This document shows, piece after piece, positions 55,169 through 64,000 of a stretch of DNA of 64,000 bases (its first letter is position 1; each line of letters starts with the position of its first letter). The position numbers were made by a program, and so were the translations under genes. The notes under the pieces are model-generated. The model was not told the DNA's origin and made no database searches. It saw only the letters and a list, made by a program, of their open reading frames with translations. The DNA is from Nocardioides psychrotolerans (GTDB lineage: Bacteria > Actinomycetota > Actinomycetes > Propionibacteriales > Nocardioidaceae), in NCBI RefSeq assembly GCF_900113685.1, contig NZ_FOQG01000014.1, positions 62,001 to 126,000 on the forward strand, written 5' to 3'.

Positions 55169-55256
55169 GTGCCCGAGTATCCTTCAGGCGCAGAGGGTTT
55201 TGCGCGTCTTGGAGGTGGGTTCGGCGCGCTGTCGTTGCCTACCCTGAAGGACCCAC

Positions 55257-56501
55257 GTGTCACCGCTCGCCTCCTACCGGCGTCTCTTCGACCTCGCCGG
55301 TCCCCTCTACGTCGCCGTCGCGTTCCTGGGCCGTCTCCCGCTCAGCATGAGCCAGATCGGCACGATGCTGCTGGTCTCCTCCGCCACCGGCTCCTACGGC
55401 ATCGGCGGCCTCGCCGCTGGCGCGCTCGCCGTCGCCAACGCGATCGGCTCGCCCGTCGCCGGTGAGCTCGCCGACCGCGTCGGGCAGCGCCCTGTCGTCC
55501 TGGTGCAGTCGATCGTGGGCGCCGTCGGACTCGTGGCCCTGGTCTCCCTGACCGGCACCGACGCCGCCGACGGGTCCCTGATCGCCACGGCCGGGCTGGT
55601 CGGACTGGTGCTGCCGCAGGTCGGGCCGCTGGCCCGGGTGCGCTGGCGCCCGATCACCCGTGACACCGGCCATCGTCAGCCGCGGCTCATGGACGCCGCG
55701 TTCTCCTACGAGGGCGCCGCCGACGAGGCGTCGTTCGTCCTCGGGCCGGCGCTCGTGGGCGTCGTGGTCGTCCTGGTCTCCCCGTCCGGCGCGATGCTGC
55801 TGGCGGCCGCGCTCCTCGCCGTCTTCGGCTGCGCGTTCGCCGCCCACCCGACGGCCCGCCTCACCGGCGGCTCCACCGGCGCGCTCGGTGGTGACGGTCG
55901 CATCCTCACCGCGGTCTTCGTCGGGCTGCTGCTCGCCCAGGGCTGCCTCGGCCTCTTCTTCGGCTCGATCCAGACCGGCACGACCGCGCTGGCGACCGAG
56001 GTCGGGCGCCCCGGCCTCGCCGGGATCATCCACTCCTGCCTCGGCGTCGGCAGCGTGCTCGCCGGGCTCGCGACCGTCGCGATCTCCGAGCGGGTCGGCC
56101 AGGAGCGCCGGGTCCTGGTGTCGGCATCGGCGCTCGTGGTCCTGTCGCTGCCGCTGCTGCTCGTCGACTCGGTCGCCGGGCTCATCGTGACCGTGCTGTT
56201 CCTCGGCTTCGGCGTGGCGCCCTACATGATCGGTGTCTTCAGCATCGGCGAGCGCGCGGTTCCCGCTGGTCGCGTGGGCCTCGCGATGACGCTGCTGGCC
56301 GGCGCGACCGGGATCGGCTACGCCGTCGGCTCAACCCTCGCCGGTCGTCTCGCCGACCTCCACGGCCACCCGGCTGCCTTCGCCGTCACCGTGTCGGCCA
56401 CGGTGCTGGCCGTGGCGCTGGCCACCCTCGGCCAGCGGCCGGTGCGCCGGATGCTGGCCCAGGTCACGCTCGCGCGGGCTGACGCACCGCTCACCGGCTG
56501 A
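55257..56501 (+). CDS. MFS transporter
   Basis: A 414-residue protein with 12 hydrophobic segments. Motif A appears as GELADRVGQRPVV. A single Cys-poor, Gly-rich protein typical of an efflux pump with unknown substrate. GTG 55257 after GAAGGA. Confidence 0.86.
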   Translation: MSPLASYRRLFDLAGPLYVAVAFLGRLPLSMSQIGTMLLVSSATGSYGIGGLAAGALAVANAIGSPVAGELADRVGQRPVVLVQSIVGAVGLVALVSLTGTDAADGSLIATAGLVGLVLPQVGPLARVRWRPITRDTGHRQPRLMDAAFSYEGAADEASFVLGPALVGVVVVLVSPSGAMLLAAALLAVFGCAFAAHPTARLTGGSTGALGGDGRILTAVFVGLLLAQGCLGLFFGSIQTGTTALATEVGRPGLAGIIHSCLGVGSVLAGLATVAISERVGQERRVLVSASALVVLSLPLLLVDSVAGLIVTVLFLGFGVAPYMIGVFSIGERAVPAGRVGLAMTLLAGATGIGYAVGSTLAGRLADLHGHPAAFAVTVSATVLAVALATLGQRPVRRMLAQVTLARADAPLTG

Positions 56502-56510
56502 CCCGGCCCG

Positions 56511-58298
56511 TCAGCGCGCGACCGCGTCCCCGGTCTGCACCCGCCACAGCGCGGCGTAGGAGCCGTCAGCGGAGATGAGCTCGTCGTGCGTCCCACTCTC
56601 GACGATCCGGCCCGCCTCGAGCACCCAGATCCGGTCGGCGTGGCGCACGGTCGAGAGCCGGTGGGCGACGACGAGCGCAGTCGTGCGGGCCGCGACGTCG
56701 GCCAGGGAGCGCTGGATGGCGGCCTCGGTCTCGTTGTCGACGGCGCTGGTGGCCTCGTCGAGGACCAGCAGCGCGGGGTCGCGCAGCAGCGCACGGGCCA
56801 GCGCGAGTCGCTGACGCTGGCCACCCGAGAGCGTGACGCCACGCTCGCCGACGTGGGTGTCCAGGCCCTCGGGGAGTGCATTGATGACGTCGAGGGCGGC
56901 GGCCCGCGCCGCTGCTCGTCGTACGTCGTCCCGGGTCGCGCCGGGCGCGCCGTAGGCGATGTTGTCGGCCAGTGTCCCGGCGAAGAGGAACACGTCCTGG
57001 GCGACGTAGCCCATGGAGCCGCGCAGGGAGTCCCAGTCGAGGTCGCGGACGTCCTGGCCGTCGAGGAGCACCGTGCCCTCACGCGGGTCGTCGAAGCGCA
57101 GCACCAGCCGCAGCAGCGAGGACTTCCCCGACCCGGTCGGGCCGACGATCGCGTGGGTCTCCCCCGCCGGGACGACCAGGTCGATGCCGTGGAGCACGTC
57201 GGGCCCGTCGGCGTAGCCGGAGCGCACCCCGCGCAGCTCGACCCTGCCGCTGACCGGCTTGGCGAGAACGGTGTGGCCGGCCGGCACCGTGACCGGCACG
57301 GCCAGCAGGGCGAGGATGCGACCCGCCGAGGCCCGGCCGCGCTGGTAGAGGTCGAGGACGGTCGCGACATCGGTGAGCGGCCAGAGCAGTCGCTGGGTCA
57401 TGAAGACGAGCACGGAGTAGAGGCCGACCTCGAGGTCGCCGCGCAGCGTGGCCCAGCCCCCCAGGAGCAGGGTGCAGGTGAAGCCCGCGAGGATCGCCAT
57501 CCGCACCAGCGGCACGAAGGCCGCCGACGAGCGGATGGCGGCGGCGTTGGCGTCGCGGTAGGCCGCAGAGGCGCCCTCGATGCGGGTCCGCTCGCGGTCC
57601 TCGGCGGTGAAGGCCTTGATCGTCGCGATGCCGCCGAGGTTGGCGCCGAGCGCGCTGGAGAGGTCGGCGACGGCGCTGCGCACGCGGTCGTAGAGCGGCT
57701 CGAGGCGGCGCTGGAAGACCAGGGAGCCAACGACGATCAGCGGGATCGGCAGGAAGGCGAGGACCAGCAGCTGCAAGGAGGACGCCGCGAAGACCGCACC
57801 GACCAGGATCACGTTGAGCGTGGTCTGCAGGATCGCCGGGAAGCCGATGTCGAGGAAGCGCTCGAGCTGGTTGACGTCGTCGTTGAGGGTGGCCAGCGTC
57901 GAGCCCTGCGGCCGCGACTCGTGCCACCCCAGGTCGAGGTGCTGCACGTGGTCGTAGGCCTCGACGCGCAGGTCGTGCTCGACGCCCTGGGCGAGGCCAC
58001 GCCACAGGACGGCCGCGACGTACTCGCTCGCGGACTCGACCACCCAGATCACCGCGTTGATGCCCGCGAGCCAGGCGAGCTGGGTGTAGCGAGAGTCGAC
58101 GCCGAGGAGGTCGGCCACGATCGAGTCATTGCCGCGCACCACGACGTCGACGGCCGCGCCGATGAGGAGCTCGGGCGCCACGTCGGCGACCTTGTTGAGC
58201 ACCGACATGACGACGGCCCAGGTGAAACGTGTGCGGTAGCGCCCGTAGCGGTCCCAGAGGGCGCGCAGGGGTGCGGCGGGTGCTGCAGGGGTGGTCAC
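56511..58298 (-). CDS. ABC exporter, fused permease-ATPase
   Basis: A 595-residue half-transporter. Six transmembrane helices at 20-300, then the ATPase: Walker [11 protein letters not shown], signature [16 protein letters not shown], Walker [13 protein letters not shown], and [10 protein letters not shown] DtxR/IdeR-like palindrome lies 32 bases upstream. IrtAB-type siderophore transporters in mycobacteria also have this fold, so iron handling is possible. Confidence 0.9.
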   Translation of the reverse strand: MTTPAAPAAPLRALWDRYGRYRTRFTWAVVMSVLNKVADVAPELLIGAAVDVVVRGNDSIVADLLGVDSRYTQLAWLAGINAVIWVVESASEYVAAVLWRGLAQGVEHDLRVEAYDHVQHLDLGWHESRPQGSTLATLNDDVNQLERFLDIGFPAILQTTLNVILVGAVFAASSLQLLVLAFLPIPLIVVGSLVFQRRLEPLYDRVRSAVADLSSALGANLGGIATIKAFTAEDRERTRIEGASAAYRDANAAAIRSSAAFVPLVRMAILAGFTCTLLLGGWATLRGDLEVGLYSVLVFMTQRLLWPLTDVATVLDLYQRGRASAGRILALLAVPVTVPAGHTVLAKPVSGRVELRGVRSGYADGPDVLHGIDLVVPAGETHAIVGPTGSGKSSLLRLVLRFDDPREGTVLLDGQDVRDLDWDSLRGSMGYVAQDVFLFAGTLADNIAYGAPGATRDDVRRAAARAAALDVINALPEGLDTHVGERGVTLSGGQRQRLALARALLRDPALLVLDEATSAVDNETEAAIQRSLADVAARTTALVVAHRLSTVRHADRIWVLEAGRIVESGTHDELISADGSYAALWRVQTGDAVAR

Positions 58299-58329
58299 GG
58301 ATCTCCTCGGGCGCGGACGGACGAACGGG

Positions 58330-58343
58330 TTAGGTTAACCTAA
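58330..58343. promoter_or_regulatory. DtxR/IdeR-like palindrome upstream of the ABC exporter
   Basis: TTAGGTTAACCTAA, a perfect 14-bp palindrome formed of two overlapping iron-box halves. The full 19-bp consensus TTAGGTTAGNCTNACCTAA is matched at about 13 positions. Unlike high-affinity sites it lacks the 5-bp centre. Confidence 0.5.
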
Positions 58344-58379
58344 GTCGATCGTCCGGCCGCTGCCGCGCCCGCGGGAGCC

Positions 58380-59522
58380 TCAGTCGAGCCAGGCCTCGCG
58401 GGCCTCGACCGCGGAGTCGGGGAAGTCGGCGAAGATCCCGTCGACACCGGCGTCGAGGAACGCCGTCACCTCGGCGAGGATGTCGCCCTTGGCGTTGGGG
58501 TCGACGCCCCGACGGAAGTTGGTGGCCATGAACTGGTTCTCGTCACGCAGGGTGAAGACCACGACGCGCAGGCCGGCGGCGTGCGCGTCGTCGACCAGGT
58601 CGCTAGGAGCACCGGTCGCGCCGGCGGCGTCGCGCGGCAGCACCAGGTCCTTGGTGGGGCCGACCCACTCGGCGTACGAGCTGATCCGGCGCAGGCCGGC
58701 GGCCGTCACGAGGTCGCGGTAGGTCGTGCCGGTGCCGGCGACCACCTGGTCGTAAGGCGCACCGCTGCCGTCCACGAGCTGCTCGAGCGGTAGGTCGGTG
58801 CGGCGGTCGAGCTCACGCAGGTTGGTGACCTCGAAGGACTGGATCAGCACCTTCGACCTCTTCTTGTCCAGCCCGGCCAGCTTCAGCTCGCGGAGCATCG
58901 GCTCCTCCAGGGAGAGACCGATCGAGTCGAAGTAGGTCGGGTGCTTGGTCTCGGGCGCGACCCCGACCGGGCGGCCGGCCTTGCGCGACTGCTCCTTCAC
59001 CAGGGCCAGCACCTCGGCGAACGTCGGCACCTCGAAGCGACCGTCGTAGCGGGTGTTGTCGGGGCGCACCTGCGGCAGACGCTCCTGGGCGCGCAGCGTC
59101 TTGAGCTCGGCGAGCGTGAAGTCCTCGGTGAACCAGCCGGTCACCGGGCGGCCGTCGATCGTCTTCGTCGTACGACGAACAGCGAACTCGGGGTGGTCGG
59201 CCACGTCGGTGGTGCCGCTGATCTCGTTCTCGTGGCGGGCCACCAGCACGCCGTCCTTGGTCGAGACGAGGTCGGGCTCGATGTAGTCGGCACCCAGCTG
59301 GATGGCCAGCCGGTAGGAGGCCAGCGTGTGCTCGGGGCGGTAGCCCGACGCGCCCCGGTGGCCGAAGACCTGCGGCTCGGCGAGCTGGTGCACCGCCGAC
59401 CGCTCGGGTGCGACGGGAGAGGCAGCGGCAGAGGCAGGGGCGGGGCCGGCCACCAGGACCGGGGTGGCGGCGAGGGCCGCGAGCAGGAGGACGGAGCGGG
59501 ACAGGGGGTTCCGAGATGTCAT
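58380..59522 (-). CDS. secreted glycerophosphodiester phosphodiesterase
   Basis: A 380-residue exported enzyme. Signal peptide MTSRNPLSRSVLLLAALAATP ending PASA. GDPD motifs: VFGHRGASGYRPEHT, DYIEPDLVSTKDGVLVARHE and GVAPETKHP, and C-terminal DGIFADFPDSAV. Hydrolyses glycerophosphodiesters to glycerol-3-phosphate and an alcohol. ATG 59522 begins the signal. Confidence 0.9.
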   Translation of the reverse strand: MTSRNPLSRSVLLLAALAATPVLVAGPAPASAAASPVAPERSAVHQLAEPQVFGHRGASGYRPEHTLASYRLAIQLGADYIEPDLVSTKDGVLVARHENEISGTTDVADHPEFAVRRTTKTIDGRPVTGWFTEDFTLAELKTLRAQERLPQVRPDNTRYDGRFEVPTFAEVLALVKEQSRKAGRPVGVAPETKHPTYFDSIGLSLEEPMLRELKLAGLDKKRSKVLIQSFEVTNLRELDRRTDLPLEQLVDGSGAPYDQVVAGTGTTYRDLVTAAGLRRISSYAEWVGPTKDLVLPRDAAGATGAPSDLVDDAHAAGLRVVVFTLRDENQFMATNFRRGVDPNAKGDILAEVTAFLDAGVDGIFADFPDSAVEAREAWLD

Positions 59523-59668
59523 GGCGACACCCGACCGGAACGAGATGACGGCGCGGCGATCCCCGGGTGAACCGCGCGTGACCCCGGGTGGTCTGCCCCA
59601 CCCTGCCCGGCACCGGCCGATCCGCACGATCCCCGGTCACGTCGCCCCGATCCGTGGTCTCCTGAGCC

Positions 59669-62506
59669 ATGTCCTCCCCTCGGAGCACAGCGGACCCGCT
59701 CTTCGACGGCGGCGGCGACATGGCGCGCCTGATCGCCGGGCACGACTGGGCGTCGACGGAGCTCGGCGTGATCCCGACCTGGTCGCCCTCCCTGTGGACG
59801 GCGACGGCCATCCTGCTGCGCAGCCGCTACCCGATGCTGCTGACGTGGGGTCCGGAGCTGGTGATGCTCTACAACGACGACTTCGTGCCCACCCTCGGCG
59901 ACAAGCACCCGGCCGCGCTCGGTCGCCCCCTGCGGGAGCAGTACGCCGAGGTGTGGGACGTCGTGGGCCCGATGCAGACCGCGATCCTCGCGGGTGGGCC
60001 GGCGGTCTGGGACGAGGACCTCGCGCTCGTCGTCGAGCGCGGCGACGAACCCGAGGAGGCCTTCTTCACCTTCTCCTACTCCCACGTCCCTTGCGAGCAC
60101 GGCGACGGTCCCGGAGGCGTCCTGACCGTGGTCGCGTTCACTACCGAGAAGGTCGTGGCCGCACGGCGTCTCGACCTGCTCAACCGGCTCGCCGGCCGCA
60201 CCGACCTGACGGACGTCTCGGCCGCCGTCGCGACCTGCGTCGAGACCCTTGACTCGGTGGACACCGAGCTGCACCACGGAGCCCTCTACCTGCCCGGCGG
60301 ACCGGACCTCGCGCCCGCGCTCGCCCGGGCCGGCTCCTTCGGCGACGTGCCCCCCGGCACGCTGCCGGACCAGACCGACGGCTCCGACGGTTCCGACGGC
60401 TCGATCGTGCGCGCCTGGCAGGACCAGGTCGTCGTGGTCGAGGAGCTCGAGACCACCCCGGGCGACGGTCGTCCACGGCGGCGACTCTCGCTCCCCGTGC
60501 GCGGACGGGACGGCGTGAGCGCCGTGCTGGTCGTCGCGCCGAACCCGCTGCGCCCGGCGGACGACGAGCAGCAGCGCTTCCTCGGGCTCGTCGCCGACCA
60601 GGTCGGCCAGATGCTCGGGCTCGCCACCGCGCGCGCCGAGGAACAGGCCCGGGTCGAGGCGCTGGCCGCGATCGACGCGGCCAAGTCGTCGTTCCTCTCC
60701 AGCGTCAGCCACGAGCTGCGCACACCGCTCACGCTGATCCTGGGACCGCTCGAGGACGCCCTCAATGGACGCGTCGCAACGATCGAGCGCGACGACCTCG
60801 AGGTGATGCACGCCAGCGCCCACCGGCTGCTCCGCCTGGTCGGCGGGCTGCTCGACGTCGCCCGGGTCGAGAGCGACACCCTGGTCGCCGTCCGCGAGCC
60901 CACCGACGTCGCCGAGCTCACCGCCGACCTGCTCGGGCCGTTCCTGGCCGCGGCGAGCCGGGCCGGGATGCACCTGGACCGTGACCTCGACCCCGACATC
61001 GGCGTCATCGACCTCGACCCGGAGCTGTGGGAGAAGATCCTGCTCAACCTGGTCGGCAACGCGCTCAAGTACACCCACGAGGGCTCCGTGACCGTGTCGC
61101 TGACCGTCGCAGACTCCGACCTTGTGCTGACCGTCGCCGACACCGGTCTCGGGATCCCCGAGCCGGAGGTCGACCGGGTCTTCGACCGCTTCCACCGGGT
61201 CCGGACCCCGGAGTCCGGCTACGCGGAGGGCACCGGGCTCGGGCTCGCACTGGTGGCCGACGCGGCCGCCGCCCTGGGTGGCTGGGTCCAGCTGGTCACC
61301 CAGCTCGGCGCCGGCTCGAGCTTCACGGTCGTGGTCCCGCTGCGTCCCAGCACCGGGGCGCCGCACCAGCTCCCGCCGACACGACTCGACGCGGCCCGCG
61401 CCCCCGCGCTCGACCTAGCACCGACCGCCGACGCCCCCGACCCGTCGTACGACGGAGCACGCGAGGGCGCCGCCGGCCCGCTCGTGCTGGTCGTGGAGGA
61501 CAACCCGGCGATGCGGGACCGGTTGGCGCGCGTGCTGGCGCCGCTCGGCACGATCCGACGCGCCGCCGACGGCGTCGCCGCCTGGGAGGTCCTGGGTGCG
61601 GAGCCGGTCGACCTGGTCGTGACCGACGTGATGATGCCGCGGATGGGTGGCATCGGGCTGCTGAAGGCGATCCGGTCGGAGCCGAGCCTCGCGCACCTGC
61701 CGGTCGTCGTCCTCTCCGCGCGCGCCGGCGCCGAGGCCGCGACGGGGGCCCTCGAGGCCCGGGCCGACGACTACGTCGTCAAGCCCTTCACCTCCGAGGA
61801 GCTGCTCGCGCGGTGCCGCGCGAGCCTGGAGATGGCCACCCTCCGGGCCGAGGTAGCGGCCACCGGGGTGCGGGCCACGGTGCTGGCCGGCGTCAGCCAC
61901 GACATGCAGACACCGCTCGCCGTCATCAACGGGGCGCTGGAGATGCTGGATCTGGACGGGCTCACCGACGAGCAGCGCGAGCGCGTGACCGGACGCGCCC
62001 GCGCCGGGGCCCAGCGGCTGAGTCGACTCGTCACCCAGTTCCTCGACTGGTCCCGGCTCACCGCCGGGGTGGCCCTCGACCCGCTCGCCGAGCCCACCGA
62101 CCTGCGGGGGCTCGCCGAGCGGGTGGCCCAGCAGCACGACCGGGTCGTGGTGCTCATCGAGGAGGATCTGGTCGTCACCTGCGACCCGGGGCGCACGGAG
62201 CAGATCCTGCACAACCTCGTGGAGAACGCCTTGCGCGTGGCGCGGACCCAGGTCGTCCTGCAGGTCACGCGGGTCGGCCAGGAGGCAGCGGTGCACGTCG
62301 ACGACGACGGCGTCGGCGTCGAGGCCCGTGTGCTCCCCCACCTCTTCGAGGCCTTCGGACCGAGCTCCCACCGCCACGGCAACGGGCTCGGCCTGCACGT
62401 GTCCCGACAGGCCGCCCGCGCCCAGGGCGGCGAGCTGGCGCTCGCGCATACCGGGGAGCGAGGTTCTGTCTTCGTTCTCACGATGCCGCTGGCGGGCATA
62501 GGTTGA
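59669..62506 (+). CDS. hybrid histidine kinase with two catalytic cores
   Basis: A 945-residue soluble kinase. Residues 1-150 carry the PAS-like sensor shared with the phosphatase at 12733 (DWASTELGVIPTWSP, LLTWGPELVMLYND). A GAF-like part follows. The first core has His348 in SVSHELRTPL and HATPase GTGLGLALVADAA. A receiver at about 608-725 has phospho-Asp653 in VVTDVMMPRMGG and Lys705. A second core follows with His744 in GVSHDMQTPL, an N-box EQILHNLVENALRVAR and GNGLGLHVSRQAA. The free receiver gene at 62512 is 5 bases downstream. Two complete kinase cores around one receiver is unusual. Confidence 0.92.
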   Translation: MSSPRSTADPLFDGGGDMARLIAGHDWASTELGVIPTWSPSLWTATAILLRSRYPMLLTWGPELVMLYNDDFVPTLGDKHPAALGRPLREQYAEVWDVVGPMQTAILAGGPAVWDEDLALVVERGDEPEEAFFTFSYSHVPCEHGDGPGGVLTVVAFTTEKVVAARRLDLLNRLAGRTDLTDVSAAVATCVETLDSVDTELHHGALYLPGGPDLAPALARAGSFGDVPPGTLPDQTDGSDGSDGSIVRAWQDQVVVVEELETTPGDGRPRRRLSLPVRGRDGVSAVLVVAPNPLRPADDEQQRFLGLVADQVGQMLGLATARAEEQARVEALAAIDAAKSSFLSSVSHELRTPLTLILGPLEDALNGRVATIERDDLEVMHASAHRLLRLVGGLLDVARVESDTLVAVREPTDVAELTADLLGPFLAAASRAGMHLDRDLDPDIGVIDLDPELWEKILLNLVGNALKYTHEGSVTVSLTVADSDLVLTVADTGLGIPEPEVDRVFDRFHRVRTPESGYAEGTGLGLALVADAAAALGGWVQLVTQLGAGSSFTVVVPLRPSTGAPHQLPPTRLDAARAPALDLAPTADAPDPSYDGAREGAAGPLVLVVEDNPAMRDRLARVLAPLGTIRRAADGVAAWEVLGAEPVDLVVTDVMMPRMGGIGLLKAIRSEPSLAHLPVVVLSARAGAEAATGALEARADDYVVKPFTSEELLARCRASLEMATLRAEVAATGVRATVLAGVSHDMQTPLAVINGALEMLDLDGLTDEQRERVTGRARAGAQRLSRLVTQFLDWSRLTAGVALDPLAEPTDLRGLAERVAQQHDRVVVLIEEDLVVTCDPGRTEQILHNLVENALRVARTQVVLQVTRVGQEAAVHVDDDGVGVEARVLPHLFEAFGPSSHRHGNGLGLHVSRQAARAQGGELALAHTGERGSVFVLTMPLAGIG

Positions 62507-62511
62507 GTGAC

Positions 62512-62874
62512 ATGAAGGTGCTGGTGGCGGACGACAACGAGGACGTCCGTTTCATGATGTCGACGCTCCTGGAGTTTCGCGGGTGGGTGGTCCACACCGC
62601 CACCAGTGGCCAGGAGGCCCTCACCCTGCTCGGGGCCGACCACTACGACGCCGCGGTGCTCGACCAGACCATGCCGCCGCTGTCGGGCCTCGAGGTGGCG
62701 AGCATCCGCCGCGACGCCGGCGACCAGACACCGTTCGTGCTGTGGACCGGGTGGACCAGCGAACTCGACCGCGACGAGATCACCCGTTGTCGCGTGGTCG
62801 TCATGGACAAGTCCGACGTCAACCGGCTGCCGGCGATGCTGGAGTCGCTCGCAGCCGGCAACGCGTCGCGCTAG
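62512..62874 (+). CDS. single-domain response regulator
   Basis: A 120-residue free receiver with no output domain. Acidic pair VADDNEDV, phospho-Asp in AAVLDQTMPP, and Lys in VVMDKSD. It lies 5 bases after the hybrid kinase and is its likely phosphotransfer partner. ATG 62512; the ORF continues upstream only as an overlap with the kinase. Confidence 0.9.
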   Translation: MKVLVADDNEDVRFMMSTLLEFRGWVVHTATSGQEALTLLGADHYDAAVLDQTMPPLSGLEVASIRRDAGDQTPFVLWTGWTSELDRDEITRCRVVVMDKSDVNRLPAMLESLAAGNASR

Positions 62875-63293
62875 ACGTCGGGGCAGCCGCCCTCGCCGGT
62901 CTCGCGCACCGACATCGGGGCGGTGTCGTAGGTCGCCCAGGCACCACCCGGCGCTTCCACGCACAGCCGGAACTCCACCGCGTCCTCGTCGTAGACGTAG
63001 GTGCCGATCTGGTTGCCCTCGCTCAGCTCCTGACCGGCCGGCCCGAGCGACGCCAGCGCGCCGGCGAGGTCGCGTGGATAGGCGTCCTCGGAGCGGTAGA
63101 AGCCCTCCAGCCGCACGGCGAGCCGCTCGACGTCGGCGGCGACCGAGGCCAGCGCGGGGTCGATGCCGGACGCGGTCGGCGCTCCGACGTCGAAGACCGG
63201 CTCCGCGGTGCCCTCCTCCGCGCCACAACCCACGAGACCGATCAGGCTGGTGAGGAGGAGAGCCGCTGCCGTCGCCACGGCAGCGCGCCTCAC
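62871..63293 (-). CDS. small lipoprotein of unknown function
   Basis: A 140-residue protein. Lipobox LIGLVGCGA, then a helical segment (VAADVERLAVRLEGFYRSEDAYPRDLAGAL) and a C-terminal part with ETGEGGCPDV. The middle resembles type II pseudopilin-like proteins. GTG overlaps the next gene's stop (GTGA). Confidence 0.75.
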   Translation of the reverse strand: MRRAAVATAAALLLTSLIGLVGCGAEEGTAEPVFDVGAPTASGIDPALASVAADVERLAVRLEGFYRSEDAYPRDLAGALASLGPAGQELSEGNQIGTYVYDEDAVEFRLCVEAPGGAWATYDTAPMSVRETGEGGCPDV

Positions 63294-63556
63294 AGGCTGA
63301 CCCGGACCGGCTCGTAGCCGTGCGAGCGGTCCAGGGCGGAGCGCAGCACGGTGTGTGCGTAGAGGTCGCTGCGCGTCTCGAGCGCGTGGACGATCGCCTG
63401 CTGCAGGTCACGCACCTCCGAGCGCTCGGCCAGCGCGGCCTCGCGCCAGACCGCGGCGGAGGGCTCGTCGTACGGAGTCGGGCGCGGAGCGCCGGCGCGG
63501 ACCAGGAGCCCGCAGGCCGCGGCGAGCACGACCAGCGCGAACGCGGCGAGCAACAT
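63290..63556 (-). CDS. small membrane protein of unknown function
   Basis: An 88-residue protein with one N-terminal membrane helix (MLLAAFALVVLAAACGLLVRAG) and a cytoplasmic helix (AAVWREAALAERSEVRDLQQAIVHALETR). Stop codon overlaps the start of the lipoprotein gene as GTGA. A longer upstream frame is unlikely. Confidence 0.7.
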   Translation of the reverse strand: MLLAAFALVVLAAACGLLVRAGAPRPTPYDEPSAAVWREAALAERSEVRDLQQAIVHALETRSDLYAHTVLRSALDRSHGYEPVRVSL

Positions 63557-63641
63557 GGCGGTCCCTCTCGTCGGTTGCCGCGCCCCCTCAGGTGCGGTCA
63601 GAGCAGACAACGAGCGGCTGCGCCGATGGTGACGGCGGACC

Positions 63642-64000
63642 TCAGCGGGCAGGCGAGCGGTCCAGACCGAGCCAGTCGGCCAGGTCACGGATCTCGCGCG
63701 CGACGGCCGCGGTCATCGCCTTCGTGAACGGCGCGTCCTCGTGGATCGCCACGACCTCGAGCACGCCGGCGTCCCGGTCGGCGCGCGCGTCAACCTTGCC
63801 GACCAGCCGGTCGTCATGGAGCACCGGCAACGCGTAGTAGCCCCAGATCCGATGCGCCGCCGGCTTGAACATCTCCAGCACGTAGTCGAACTCGAAGACC
63901 TCGTCCATCCGCCTGCGGTCGTAGACGAGCCGGTCGAACGGCGAGAGGAGCGCCGTACGCCCCACGAACGGTTGCCCGAGCAGGGCAGGGTCCACCCGCC
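63642..64000 (-). CDS. YcaQ/AlkX-like winged-helix DNA glycosylase family protein, C-terminal part
   Basis: The 5' end lies beyond the window. The visible 117 residues begin near GQPFVGRTALLSPFDRLVYDRRRMDEVFEFDYVLE and include WGYYALPVLHDDRLVGKVDARADR, the C-terminal winged-helix part of the AlkX/YcaQ interstrand-crosslink glycosylase family. The stop is at 63642. The catalytic N-terminal part is not seen. Confidence 0.82.
   Translation of the reverse strand, partial: RVDPALLGQPFVGRTALLSPFDRLVYDRRRMDEVFEFDYVLEMFKPAAHRIWGYYALPVLHDDRLVGKVDARADRDAGVLEVVAIHEDAPFTKAMTAAVAREIRDLADWLGLDRSPAR

Noticed and set aside
55180..55251. Inverted repeat TCCTTCAGG / CCTGAAGGA between HIT and MFS genes
   Set aside because: Each arm contains the GAAGGA ribosome binding site of one of the two divergent genes, so the symmetry needs no operator.

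Overview
The window is high-GC DNA with frequent GTG and TTG starts and many 4-bp stop/start overlaps, as in actinobacteria. Gene content points to a Nocardioides-like member of the Nocardioidaceae: crotonyl-CoA carboxylase/reductase, the clpS-DUF2017-mec-cysO-cysM-murI-rph-rdgB neighbourhood known from Mycobacterium tuberculosis, DUF3039, DUF3152, DUF3048 and DUF5995 proteins, and many PAS-type sensors. It looks chromosomal. No rRNA, CRISPR array, transposase, integrase or phage gene was seen. The genus is inferred from gene style, not from a marker gene.

Layout. 1-3.6 kb: a gene tail, ccr, and a PAS/receiver protein. 3.6-4.9 kb: a secreted DUF5995 gene between two near-identical 42-bp direct repeats, each carrying the ends of the convergent flanking genes. 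4.9-10 kb: a penicillin-acylase-family enzyme, pirin and a MASE1 histidine kinase. 10-19 kb: an FAD oxidoreductase, tRNA-Lys, a GDSL hydrolase, a SpoIIE phosphatase, a decayed AbiEi-type gene, an MFS pump and a secreted acylase. 19-22.3 kb: a CbiM/PDGLE/CbiQ/CbiO nickel-cobalt importer, divergent from a peroxiredoxin across a Nur-like box, then tRNA-Leu. 22-29.8 kb: a membrane-anchored protein, an acyltransferase, a bile-acid-type symporter, rdgB, rph, an ABC pair, a cyclic-nucleotide-phosphodiesterase-like MBL protein and murI. 29.8-36.3 kb: a lipoprotein phosphodiesterase, a broken PAS/DHp gene, a DUF3152 protease, then cysM, a NYN protein, cysO, mec, a lipoprotein, DUF2017 and clpS. 36-45 kb: enoyl-CoA hydratase, a secreted 5'-nucleotidase, ArsR/MFS, DUF1697, TetR, and a cytochrome P450/SDR operon facing its own TetR. 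45-54 kb: a lipoprotein, 4-HPPD facing an AsnC regulator, IclR, helicase/DUF3039, YqgE, an unknown gene facing a TetR, DUF3048 and FabG. 54-64 kb: a lipoprotein, HIT, MFS, an ABC exporter with a DtxR/IdeR-like site, GDPD, a double-core hybrid kinase with a free receiver, small membrane/lipoproteins and the end of a YcaQ-type gene.

Themes. Sensory genes are prominent and share modules. Two genes (1.8 kb and 30.9 kb) carry a dimerisation helix in which Asn replaces the phosphoacceptor His. The phosphatase at 12.7 kb and the kinase at 59.7 kb share an N-terminal sensor domain. Several divergent gene pairs are separated by clear palindromes suited to local regulators. The strongest leads are the repeat-bounded DUF5995 cassette, the His-less DHp family, the Nur-like box between nickel importer and peroxiredoxin, the kinase with two catalytic cores, and the hairpin that contains the rph start codon.
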